From: JAVBNF01 sp031551725
GTDB taxonomy: Bacteria > Bacteroidota > Bacteroidia > Bacteroidales > P3
Length of the DNA: 64,000 nucleotides
Assembly: GCA_031551725.1 (NCBI GenBank)
Contig: JAVBNF010000021.1
Coordinates: forward strand, 1 to 64,000
Reading direction: 5' to 3'
This document shows positions 41,321-48,827 of the stretch, one piece after another. Under the pieces are notes generated by a model that was given only the letters and a program-made list of their open reading frames with translations, did no database searches and was not told where the DNA came from. Within the stretch, counting starts at the first letter, position 1. Each line of letters starts with the position of its first letter. Position numbers and translations under genes: made by a program.

Positions 41321-41407
41321 TGTAAATTGTTAATTATTAATTATTAATGAGGAGCCATGTAGGTGCAGCTTCATTAATAATTAATAATTAACAATTAATA
41401 ATTTACA
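41321..41407. repeat. Long AT-rich inverted repeat between DUF58 and trxA
   Basis: The left arm runs 41321-41350 and the right arm 41371-41407. They pair over about 30 bp (the TGTTAATTATTAATT...ATTAATGA core), with a 7-nt insertion in the right arm and a 20-nt GC-richer loop. The right arm includes the trxA stop codon. Related AATTAAGAATT tracts occur near 20607, 21215, 41725, 55243 and 56784. Confidence 0.7.
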
Positions 41408-41720
41408 TCATTTTTTCCAATTTCTCTACCAATGCGGCTTTAGAAGCAAGGCCAACTTGTTTGTCAACTACTTCTCCACCTTTGATAAACAAAATGGTAG
41501 GAATATTGCGAACGCTGTATTTTGCAGCAATATCGGGTGCATTGTCAACGTCAACTTTGCCGATAAGCGCTTTGCCTTCGTACTCAGTGTGCAATTCGTC
41601 GATAATCGGAGCGATTGAACGGCAAGGACCGCACCATTCTGCCCAGAAGTCAACAATTACAGGGAGATTTGATTGGAGCGCAGTGCTCTCAAAATTTTCA
41701 GATGTGAATGTTAAAGCCAT
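41403..41720 (-). CDS. trxA: Thioredoxin
   Basis: This 105-residue cytoplasmic thiol-disulfide oxidoreductase has the canonical WCGPC active site in FWAEWCGPCRSI and the cis-proline segment NIPTILF. It may supply electrons to peroxidases such as the one at 31.4 kb. It is flanked by AT-rich repeat DNA on both sides, between pth and DUF58. Confidence 0.96.
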   Translation of the reverse strand: MALTFTSENFESTALQSNLPVIVDFWAEWCGPCRSIAPIIDELHTEYEGKALIGKVDVDNAPDIAAKYSVRNIPTILFIKGGEVVDKQVGLASKAALVEKLEKMM

Positions 41721-41769
41721 AATTATAAGAATTAAAAATTAAGAATTAAAAATTAAAAATTAAAAGCAT

Positions 41770-41791
41770 TCGTTACCCGTGACTTGTCACT
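41770..41791 (-). repeat. Dispersed repeat spanning the pth stop
   Basis: On the minus strand AAGTGACAAGTCACGGGTAA and the bases CGA match the repeat after yidC (16134-16155) with one difference. Its TGA serves as the pth stop codon. Confidence 0.6.
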
Positions 41792-42350
41792 TATTATTAA
41801 ACGCATTCATCGTTTGTTCAATCCCGATGGCAGCGAAACTTTTGACCATGTCGCACGCTTGGTCGATTTTAGGATCAATTGTTTTGACTTCGTCCGTAGT
41901 GAAAGGTGCAAGAACATAATCAATTTGTCGTCCTTTCGGATAATTGGCGCCGATGCCGAAGCGGAGGCGCGAATAGTTTACGGTTTGCAGAATTTCGGCA
42001 ATATTTTTGAGTCCGTTGTGCCCACCGTCGCTGCCGCTTTTCTTCATACGGAGTACTCCGCAGTCCAAGGCTAAATCATCAACAATAACCAGCACGTTTT
42101 CCAACGGAATTTTTTCGGCATTCATCCAGTACTTAACCGCTTTTCCGCTTTCATTCATGTAAGTGGACGGTTTAATCAATACCAATGTGCGTCCCTTGTG
42201 TTTTACTTCCGTAAAAGATGCATAGCGGTCGGTTACGAATTTGGCTCCCGCCGCTTCCGCCAGCCGATCCACCACCATGAAACCAATATTGTGACGAGTG
42301 TCAGCATATTCCGATCCGATATTTCCAAGTCCGACAATTAAATATTTCAT
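41787..42350 (-). CDS. pth: Peptidyl-tRNA hydrolase
   Basis: Pth frees tRNA from prematurely released peptidyl-tRNA. The 187 residues begin KYLIVGLGNIGSEYADTRHNIGFMVVDRLA, with the conserved asparagine and catalytic histidine (RHNIG). KPSTYMNESGKAV and the DDLALDCG...GSDGGHNGLKNI signature follow. It lies downstream of rplY, separated by a strong hairpin. Confidence 0.96.
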   Translation of the reverse strand: MKYLIVGLGNIGSEYADTRHNIGFMVVDRLAEAAGAKFVTDRYASFTEVKHKGRTLVLIKPSTYMNESGKAVKYWMNAEKIPLENVLVIVDDLALDCGVLRMKKSGSDGGHNGLKNIAEILQTVNYSRLRFGIGANYPKGRQIDYVLAPFTTDEVKTIDPKIDQACDMVKSFAAIGIEQTMNAFNNK

Positions 42351-42368
42351 TTATTACCTGTGTATAAA

Positions 42369-42410
42369 AAGAAGCGATTTGCGAAGAGTACCTTCGTCAA
42401 ATCGCTTCTT
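42369..42410 (-). terminator. Terminator between rplY and pth
   Basis: AAGAAGCGATTTG pairs with CAAATCGCTTCTT over 13 bp, with an inner CGAAG/CTTCG extension. On the minus strand it follows the rplY stop by about 15 bases and has a run of T or U after the stem. Confidence 0.75.
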
Positions 42411-42424
42411 TTTATTGAATGTAA

Positions 42425-43003
42425 CTATTTTTTAGATTCAGCGGCCGCAGCAGCGATTGCATTACGTGTAGCACGTATGGCAACTACTTTAGATGACGCA
42501 GCTTCGTTGAAAGTAAAGTTGTTGGTTTTGATTTCAGAAACTTTAATGTGGTCGCCGATTTCCAACGGAGTGATGTCGATTTCAATGCGTTCCGGCATGT
42601 TTGCAGGAAGTGCAGTAACACGCATTTTGCGCAAGTTTTTAACCAATTTTCCACCTTTCAAAACACCGGCAGAACTACCTGTTGTGTGAACAGGGACAGC
42701 CATTGTAATGTTTTTCTTGTCGTTCAACTCTAAGAAATCTACGTGGGTGATTTTGTCGGTTACTTTGTGAAATTGAATGTCTTGCGGAATACTTTTAATA
42801 ACTTTTCCGTCCAAGTTCAATTCTACAAAGCATACTTCCGGAGAATAGAAAATAGGCATTAAACTTTTTTCGTCAGTTTGGAAGTGGATTTGTTTTTCAC
42901 CACCATAAACTACGCAAGGCACCAAGCCTTGTACGCGAAGCGCTTTTGCATCTTTCTTCCCTACGTTCGAACGTGTCGAACCGCTCACAGATACGATTTT
43001 CAT
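42425..43003 (-). CDS. rplY: 50S ribosomal protein L25 (CTC form)
   Basis: This L25/general stress protein CTC binds 5S rRNA. The 192-residue length, with an N-terminal L25 domain (GSTRSNVGKKDAKALRVQGLVPCVVYGG) and a C-terminal beta domain, is the long CTC form common outside Enterobacteria. The tail is alanine-rich (RNAIAAAAAESKK). It lies 47 bases after prs with its own -7 box, and a terminator follows. Confidence 0.96.
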   Translation of the reverse strand: MKIVSVSGSTRSNVGKKDAKALRVQGLVPCVVYGGEKQIHFQTDEKSLMPIFYSPEVCFVELNLDGKVIKSIPQDIQFHKVTDKITHVDFLELNDKKNITMAVPVHTTGSSAGVLKGGKLVKNLRKMRVTALPANMPERIEIDITPLEIGDHIKVSEIKTNNFTFNEAASSKVVAIRATRNAIAAAAAESKK

Positions 43004-43037
43004 TGTTTTATTTTGTTTTAGTTTTAAAAAAGGAGAA

Positions 43038-43045
43038 CAAAGGTA
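43038..43045 (-). promoter_or_regulatory. -7 box of rplY
   Basis: TACCTTTG on the minus strand, 35 bases upstream of the rplY ATG. Confidence 0.65.
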
Positions 43046-43050
43046 CGAAA

Positions 43051-43989
43051 TTAATTTGTTTTATACAAATCAGAAATACTTTCGCATTTGGCAATACGTT
43101 GAATAACCTCTGAAATCAAAGGTGCAGTGGATAAAACTTTAATTTTATCACTGTGTTTTTTTAACGGAATGGTGTCGCTTACAATAAGTTCTGTCAATGG
43201 ACCGTTGGCAAGATTTTCATAAGCATTACCAGTTAATAATGGGTGTGTAATCATTGCACGGACACTTTTTGCACCCTTTTCCATTACTAAAGCAGCGGCC
43301 TTCATTAATGTATTTCCGGTGTCGATGATGTCATCTAAAATGATTACATCCTTGCCTGCAACTTCTCCGATTAATTGCATGCTTTCGATCACGTTTGGTT
43401 TACTGCGTTGTTTGTAGCAGATAGCAAAACCGCAACCCATCGCTTTCGCGTATGTGTTTGCACGGCGAGTGCCGCCTGCATCCGGCGAAACGAAAATTAA
43501 ATTATCGGTATTAAAGTTTTTGGTAACGTATGGTAAAAAGATGCTTGATGCAAAAAGGTGATCCACAGGGATATCGAAAAATCCTTGAATTTGGTCAGCA
43601 TGTAAGTCGATTGTTACAAAACGAGAAACGCCGGCTGCCGAAAGTAAGTTGGCAATAAGTTTTGAACCGATCGAAATACGCGGTTTGTCCTTACGGTCTT
43701 GGCGAGCATAGCCGAAATAAGGAATGATAACATTGATTTGTCTTGCCGAAGCACGTTTTGCGGCGTCAACCATCAACAAAAGCTCCAATAAGTTATCTGC
43801 CGGAGCGAATGTTGATTGGATCAAAAAAACCTCGCATCCGCGGATGTTATCAACAAAGCAAGGTTGGATTTCACCATCCGAAAATTCGAGCACTTCGGAA
43901 GCGCCCAGCGGACATCCCATGTGTTTGGCAATTTCTTCTGCTAAATAACGGGTGGAACGCCCTGAGAAAATTTTAATTTTTGAGTCCAT
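43051..43989 (-). CDS. prs: Ribose-phosphate pyrophosphokinase
   Basis: Prs makes PRPP from ribose 5-phosphate and ATP for nucleotide, histidine and tryptophan synthesis. The 312 residues show SDGEIQPCFVDNIRG, the ARQDRKDKPR catalytic flexible-loop region, the VSPDAGGTRRA segment and the PRPP-binding DIIDTGNTL. A -7 box lies 23 bases upstream. It is followed by rplY. Confidence 0.97.
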   Translation of the reverse strand: MDSKIKIFSGRSTRYLAEEIAKHMGCPLGASEVLEFSDGEIQPCFVDNIRGCEVFLIQSTFAPADNLLELLLMVDAAKRASARQINVIIPYFGYARQDRKDKPRISIGSKLIANLLSAAGVSRFVTIDLHADQIQGFFDIPVDHLFASSIFLPYVTKNFNTDNLIFVSPDAGGTRRANTYAKAMGCGFAICYKQRSKPNVIESMQLIGEVAGKDVIILDDIIDTGNTLMKAAALVMEKGAKSVRAMITHPLLTGNAYENLANGPLTELIVSDTIPLKKHSDKIKVLSTAPLISEVIQRIAKCESISDLYKTN

Positions 43990-44011
43990 GTCAATTTTTA
44001 ATTTTGTGATG

Positions 44012-44019
44012 CAAAAGTA
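44012..44019 (-). promoter_or_regulatory. -7 box of prs
   Basis: TACTTTTG on the minus strand, 23 bases upstream of the prs ATG. Confidence 0.6.
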
Positions 44020-44124
44020 TCTTATTTTTCAATTATTAACAAATAAAATTATCAACATTTTGTTAGGAAAATCAGGCCGAAAAATGTATCTCGCTTAATT
44101 CGACGGCAAAAGATGTTGAAAATT

Positions 44125-45930
44125 TTATTTGTTGGTAGCAATAACAATGGATTTTCGAATATGTATCACTTGTCCGCGAGTATTAAATAATTCAATCCAT
44201 ACGATATATACCCCCAACGGTAAACGATGTTTGTTTTCATCTAAACCATCCCATGTAAAACAGCCGGAAATTCCCAGAAGTTCATTGTTTGCTAAATGTT
44301 TGACTTGTCGTCCTTGAGAATCGAAAATGCGAATTTGACAAGTGTAGCCTACGGCAGGTAGTTGATAGCAAAGGTTTAGGACATCCGAATATCCGTCGGC
44401 ATCCGGAGAAAAAATAGCCGGGAATGCAGTAAATATCGCATCTTTTGTTGCTGTTTCTTCTTTTTGACCTTGCGAATTTTCACAACCCGGAGTTGCAAAT
44501 CCGGCTTGTGTGGAGGCCGAATGCCAGTTATTGGCTTGAGTAGTTGGTAAATCTGTATGCATGCGTTCCAGCGAGATCCCTTTAACATCGCTCAACAATG
44601 CATAATGCATGGTCTTATTATAATCGAAACGATCTAAAACAGCGCTGTCTTTTGCGCATAAAACGAGCGTTCCCACATCATTATTGAGGGTAGGGAAATT
44701 ACTTAACTCAAGAACCTTGCTTTGAGGACAAATAGTGTAAAGCGATTGTAAAAGAACAGCATCTTTTGTGAGGATAATCAATTGTTGAGATTCCCACAAA
44801 TCGTTGCTGTCATTGCTTAAGAAGATGAGCGGTTTAATTTGATTTTTACTGTCCAATTTTCCAAATCCAATTTGATTTAGATTAATTGGATGGTTGGAAT
44901 TATTTAGTATTTCAACAAATTCAATGCCATCGGATTTGGCATCAAACAAAATTTCATTAAATAAAACCTCATTTTCGTTGGCTGTAAATGCACAATAACG
45001 TTGGAATTCATACGAAAAAGGATGCATTTGATTTCCTGTTTTATCGGTGATGTTTTCAATAAATAATTCGTAAGAAAAATTGCATTCGAATGAATCTGAA
45101 AAATGTAGATTAATTGTTCGATTATCAATGAAATCAAGTTGTTCAATATTTAAATCATTTATAAAATAATTGTTTTTATCATGTGCGGAAATGCTGTCGA
45201 TCGGTTCCGAAAATACAATTTGAATGTTTCGACAATCTTTTGTTTTTATAGACATGACGCTTGGCGGAGTGGTATCGTGTCGGATTTTACCTACGTAAAT
45301 ATCATCGAAAGCATACATGTTGTAACGGCTTGCAGTGCTGTATTTGCAATATACTCCGAAATAATTGGTGGCTTTGAAACTTGTGTCCGTAAAACTGCCT
45401 TCCGTATGAAAAGTCGATTTGCAGGAAGTGTCTGCAAAAATATTCCAAAAGCCTGTAGAATCACGCAAAATTTTGATTTGTAAATTTAAAATACTCCCAT
45501 CATAATAGGTGTTCCCTTCAAAAACAGACGTTGATTTGTTCTGTTCCTGCTTGAAGATCTGTAAACGATTATGTGTCGATTGCCCAATTTGCAGATAATA
45601 TCCATTTAAAATGCCTTTTAAATCAGATTTGTTGGATGTTAAATAGATTCGGACATAGTTGGTGCTGGATGCTTTAAATTGCAAGAAAACTTTGAAATTC
45701 CACTCGGCATTGTCAAGCATTGATTGCGGTGTCGATAAATAAATCGTGGAAGAAGCCTGATTGCCGTTTGATTGTAAACGACCGGTGTTAAGGATGAATA
45801 GCGTTGTATCGCCATTCCAGTGGGGGCGATTCGAAAGCCCCTCTTCTTCGAAATTGTCGGCGATTTGTGCTTTAACAGTGTTGCAAAACGCAGAAAGCAT
45901 AATTAAGATGATGATTTGAAAAATTTTCAT
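44125..45930 (-). CDS. Secreted lamin-tail-domain protein with C-terminal FlgD/CHU-like domain
   Basis: This 601-residue secreted protein has a signal peptide (MKIFQIIILIMLSAFC, cleavage near VKAQ) and a lectin-like N-terminal region (about 25-215). An Ig-like domain beginning TPPSVMSIKTKDCRNIQIVFSEPI and a lamin-tail domain (VLFNEILFDAKSDGIEFVEI) follow. The C-terminal domain contains FSPDADGYSDVLNL...YTCQIRIFDSQGRQV and GLDENKHRLPLGVYIVWI. The last resembles gliding-motility-associated C-terminal modules of T9SS cargo. It is probably a surface or cell-wall protein; its role is unknown. Confidence 0.85.
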   Translation of the reverse strand: MKIFQIIILIMLSAFCNTVKAQIADNFEEEGLSNRPHWNGDTTLFILNTGRLQSNGNQASSTIYLSTPQSMLDNAEWNFKVFLQFKASSTNYVRIYLTSNKSDLKGILNGYYLQIGQSTHNRLQIFKQEQNKSTSVFEGNTYYDGSILNLQIKILRDSTGFWNIFADTSCKSTFHTEGSFTDTSFKATNYFGVYCKYSTASRYNMYAFDDIYVGKIRHDTTPPSVMSIKTKDCRNIQIVFSEPIDSISAHDKNNYFINDLNIEQLDFIDNRTINLHFSDSFECNFSYELFIENITDKTGNQMHPFSYEFQRYCAFTANENEVLFNEILFDAKSDGIEFVEILNNSNHPINLNQIGFGKLDSKNQIKPLIFLSNDSNDLWESQQLIILTKDAVLLQSLYTICPQSKVLELSNFPTLNNDVGTLVLCAKDSAVLDRFDYNKTMHYALLSDVKGISLERMHTDLPTTQANNWHSASTQAGFATPGCENSQGQKEETATKDAIFTAFPAIFSPDADGYSDVLNLCYQLPAVGYTCQIRIFDSQGRQVKHLANNELLGISGCFTWDGLDENKHRLPLGVYIVWIELFNTRGQVIHIRKSIVIATNK

Positions 45931-45970
45931 AAAAATTAAAATTTGATTTTGTGAAACGAAATAATTTCTC

Positions 45971-45978
45971 TAATTTTG
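45971..45978 (+). promoter_or_regulatory. Probable -7 box upstream of asd
   Basis: TAATTTTG on the plus strand, 106 bases before the asd start. It runs directly into a 39-nt repeat (45977-46015), so the transcript would begin inside that repeat. Confidence 0.5.
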
Positions 45979-46015
45979 TCTATATATATAAACGCGATGA
46001 CCCCCCAAATTATTT
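45977..46015 (+). repeat. 39-nt repeat, copy 1 (asd leader)
   Basis: TGTCTATATATATAAACGCG then ATGACCCCCCAAATTATTT. The same sequence with one substitution is found on the opposite strand at 51029-51067, upstream of the REP-associated transposase. Confidence 0.75.
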
Positions 46016-46083
46016 ATTTTTGTGGTCAAAAGTTATTAACAATTAAGAATTTTTAACATTTTGTTATAAAAATTAAGAAAAAA

Positions 46084-47082
46084 ATGATGAAGATTGCAGT
46101 AGTGGGAGCGACCGGTTTAGTAGGCTCCGTGATGCTAAAAGTGTTGGAAGAACAAAAATTGACAAATATCGAATTGTTGCCGGTGGCTTCGGAACGTTCA
46201 ATTGGCAAAGAAATCGAATTTGCCGGTAAAAAATATAAAATAGTTTCCGCCGAAGAAGCTATTGCACAACGTCCGCAAGTGGCTGTTTTTTCTGCCGGAG
46301 GCTCTACTTCATTGGCTTTAGCGCCTAAATTTGCGGAAGTGGGAACATTTGTAGTCGATAATTCGTCGGCTTGGCGAATGGATCCGAACGTGCCGTTGGT
46401 AGTTCCGGAAATCAATGCGCACAGCATTTCCGAAAAAACAAAAATCATTGCAAATCCCAATTGTTCAACTATTCAAATGGTGTTGGCGTTAGCTCCATTG
46501 CACAAACAATATAGAATTCGTCGATTGGTAATTTCTACTTATCAGTCAGTTACAGGCTCCGGAGTGAAAGGGATTCAGCAATTAAATGATGAGCAAGACG
46601 GAATTTCGAATGGTCTTAAAGCATATCCGCATCCGATTCATCGCAATTTAATTCCACATGGAGGCGATTTCTTGCCAACCGGATATACCTCTGAAGAACA
46701 AAAACTGGTGGATGAAACGCGTAAAATTCTGGAAAGTCCTCAAATTCGTGTGACGGCAACAGTGGTACGTGTTCCTGCAACAGGCGGACATTCGGAATCG
46801 GTAAATATCGAATTTGAAAATGATTTTGATTTAATTGATGTGCGTCGCTTGCTGGAAAGCATGCCCGGTATCAAAGTGCTTGATAATCCTGCCGAAAATC
46901 TTTATCCCATGCCTTTGATGAGTGAAGGGAAAGATGAAGTTTTTGTGGGACGTATCCGTCGCGACGATTCAAATCCCAATACATTAAATTTATGGGTAGT
47001 GGCTGATAATCTGCGAAAAGGTGCGGCTACAAACGCTATTCAGATTGTGAAATTTTTGATTGATCAAAAGTTTGTTTCTTAA
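46084..47082 (+). CDS. asd: Aspartate-semialdehyde dehydrogenase
   Basis: Asd reduces aspartyl phosphate to aspartate semialdehyde with NADPH, the branch point to lysine/diaminopimelate, threonine and methionine. The 332 residues show the N-terminal nucleotide-binding VVGATGLVGSVML, the active-site C127 in NPNCSTIQM and VPATGGHSESVN. An ATG one codon later (46087) is an equally possible start. It has no operon partner here. Confidence 0.96.
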   Translation: MMKIAVVGATGLVGSVMLKVLEEQKLTNIELLPVASERSIGKEIEFAGKKYKIVSAEEAIAQRPQVAVFSAGGSTSLALAPKFAEVGTFVVDNSSAWRMDPNVPLVVPEINAHSISEKTKIIANPNCSTIQMVLALAPLHKQYRIRRLVISTYQSVTGSGVKGIQQLNDEQDGISNGLKAYPHPIHRNLIPHGGDFLPTGYTSEEQKLVDETRKILESPQIRVTATVVRVPATGGHSESVNIEFENDFDLIDVRRLLESMPGIKVLDNPAENLYPMPLMSEGKDEVFVGRIRRDDSNPNTLNLWVVADNLRKGAATNAIQIVKFLIDQKFVS

Positions 47083-47269
47083 GTTGTGGTGTAGTGGTAA
47101 TTCTTTACATTTGATTTTCATTTATTTATGATTGTATTTTTAGAAATTGCTGGCTGTAGTCAGCAATTTTTGTTTATTTTGTTGTTTTAATTCATCAAAA
47201 TATAAAATAATTGTTGGTTATAGTAATCATAAAAATTGAAAAATGCTTGTTTTATCCGTCAAAATATTG

Positions 47270-47277
47270 TAATTTTG
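47270..47277 (+). promoter_or_regulatory. -7 box of the AAA ATPase
   Basis: TAATTTTG, 22 bases before the ATPase ATG. The 217-base gap from asd otherwise holds a weak hairpin (TTGCTGG...CAGCAA near 47147-47167). Confidence 0.55.
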
Positions 47278-47299
47278 TGGAATAAAATAAGCAAAAGCT

Positions 47300-48499
47300 A
47301 TGGATGCATTATTTGAAAAACATAATCAAGTACTATCGCAAACGACTCTGGACTTTCAAAGAAGCCTTATCGACGATATCCGTTGGGATGCCCGTTTAAT
47401 AGGTATTCGCGGACCGCGCGGATGTGGTAAAACAACCATGTTGCTGCAACATATCAAGCGTGACTTGCCGAATGATTTTTCGGTGCTTTATGCAAGTTTG
47501 GATAATATGTGGTTTGCTGAAAATAAGTTAGTGGACTTAGCCGACGATTTTGTAAAACATGGCGGCAAGTATTTGTTTTTGGATGAAGTGCATAAATATC
47601 CCAACTGGTCGCAGGAAATCAAGAATATTTACGATACGCATTCGAAGTTGAACGTTGTTTTCACCGGCTCTTCGATGCTTGAAATTCTCAATGCCCGCGC
47701 TGATTTGAGTCGCCGTGCTATCGTTTATGAAATGCAGGGCTTGTCGTTTCGCGAATATTTGAACATGACCCAAAAGCTGGACCTATTCAAGTATTCTTTC
47801 AATGATATTTTGCAAAATCATCATCTGATTTCGGAAGACGTTTTAAAACAAGTTCGTCCGTTGCAGTTTTTTGACGACTATTTAAAAAGTGGTTATTATC
47901 CTTTTTTTCAAGAGATTCCGGAATTGTACTACATGCGTTTGGAAGAAGTGGTAAATTTGATTTTGGAGATTGAGCTTCCTCAATTGCGAAATGTGGATAT
48001 TGCGTATATTCCCAAAGTGAAGCAGCTCCTTTTTATTATTGCCGAATCGGTGCCGTTTATCCCCAATGTTGTGAAATTGAGCGAACGTATTGGCATTGAT
48101 CGGGCGACATTTTTATCATATTTGCATTTTTTGCAGGAAGCACGGTTGGTAAGCAAATTGTATAAAAGCGTTGACGGCGTTAATAAATTACAGAAACCCG
48201 ATAAATTATATTTGGATAACACGAATTTGTTTTATGCGATTGGCGACCGCCATGCAAAAACCGATACAGGTAATATCCGCGAAACGTTTTTTATCAACCA
48301 ACTCAAATACAAACATAAAATAGAATATCCTGAAAAGGGTGATTTTCGTATTGATGGGAAATATTCGTTTGAAGTGGGCGGGAAATCCAAAGATAATCAT
48401 CAAATCAAAACCGTGAAAAACGCATTCATTGCTGCCGATGGCATAGAATATGGATATAGAAACAGGATCCCGTTGTGGATGTTTGGTTTTATGTATTAA
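47300..48499 (+). CDS. AAA ATPase with DUF4143-type C-terminal domain
   Basis: This 399-residue cytoplasmic ATPase has Walker A at 38-45 (GPRGCGKTT), Walker B YLFLDEVHKY and the arginine/sensor region VVFTGSSMLEI. The winged-helix and nuclease-like C-terminal part (DUF4143) is typical of the large AAA_14 family in Bacteroidota. Members are abundant and their function is unresolved; defence or toxin-antitoxin-like roles have been suggested. It is monocistronic. Confidence 0.88.
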   Translation: MDALFEKHNQVLSQTTLDFQRSLIDDIRWDARLIGIRGPRGCGKTTMLLQHIKRDLPNDFSVLYASLDNMWFAENKLVDLADDFVKHGGKYLFLDEVHKYPNWSQEIKNIYDTHSKLNVVFTGSSMLEILNARADLSRRAIVYEMQGLSFREYLNMTQKLDLFKYSFNDILQNHHLISEDVLKQVRPLQFFDDYLKSGYYPFFQEIPELYYMRLEEVVNLILEIELPQLRNVDIAYIPKVKQLLFIIAESVPFIPNVVKLSERIGIDRATFLSYLHFLQEARLVSKLYKSVDGVNKLQKPDKLYLDNTNLFYAIGDRHAKTDTGNIRETFFINQLKYKHKIEYPEKGDFRIDGKYSFEVGGKSKDNHQIKTVKNAFIAADGIEYGYRNRIPLWMFGFMY

Positions 48500-48526
48500 A
48501 TTTTGCAGTTACAAAAAAAATATCTA

Positions 48527-48534
48527 ACTTTGCG
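48527..48534 (+). promoter_or_regulatory. -7 box upstream of structured RNA C
   Basis: TAACTTTG with TTGCAG about 20 bases upstream. The leader that follows contains AACACTAATTAAA, shared with RNA B. Confidence 0.6.
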
Positions 48535-48600
48535 AAAATAAATGTTAACAAGTTAACAAAAATAAAATTATAGAAAAAACACTAATTAAACATAAATAAA

Positions 48601-48766
48601 GAAAGCGTAAGCTTAAATTCTTCTCTTTAAAACGACCAAAATTTAACGGTAAAGAATTCATAAGTAATGCGCTCATGCTGTGTTCCGGCGTGAGTTGTGT
48701 CTTATTTTACCGTGGGTGCTTGGTCGTACCTTAAGAGAAATAAGAATTCAACTCGCGCCTTTTTTA
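48601..48766 (+). ncRNA. Rod-shaped structured RNA, copy C (6S-like?)
   Basis: It has the same architecture as copy B: ATTCTT/AAGAAT, TCTCTTTAA/TTAAGAGA, CGACCAA/TTGGTCG and ACGGTAAA/TTTACCGT. A large bubble and the apical hairpin CTCATGC/GGCGTGAG follow. The conserved internal loops are AAA opposite TACC and a GGGTGC side. It ends CGCGCC plus six T. The apical sequence is identical to copy B for about 35 bases while three helices differ by compensatory changes. It ends about 60 bases before the next FISUMP gene. Confidence 0.75.
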
Positions 48767-48827
48767 TTTAATTGAAAATTGACAATGGACAATTGACAAT
48801 GATTTCACAAATTAAATAAATATACAC

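Noticed and set aside
47083..47110. TGTGGTGTAGTGGTAAT as a tRNA fragment after asd
   Set aside because: It resembles the D arm of the tRNA-Gln, but no anticodon stem, T arm or acceptor pairing follows.
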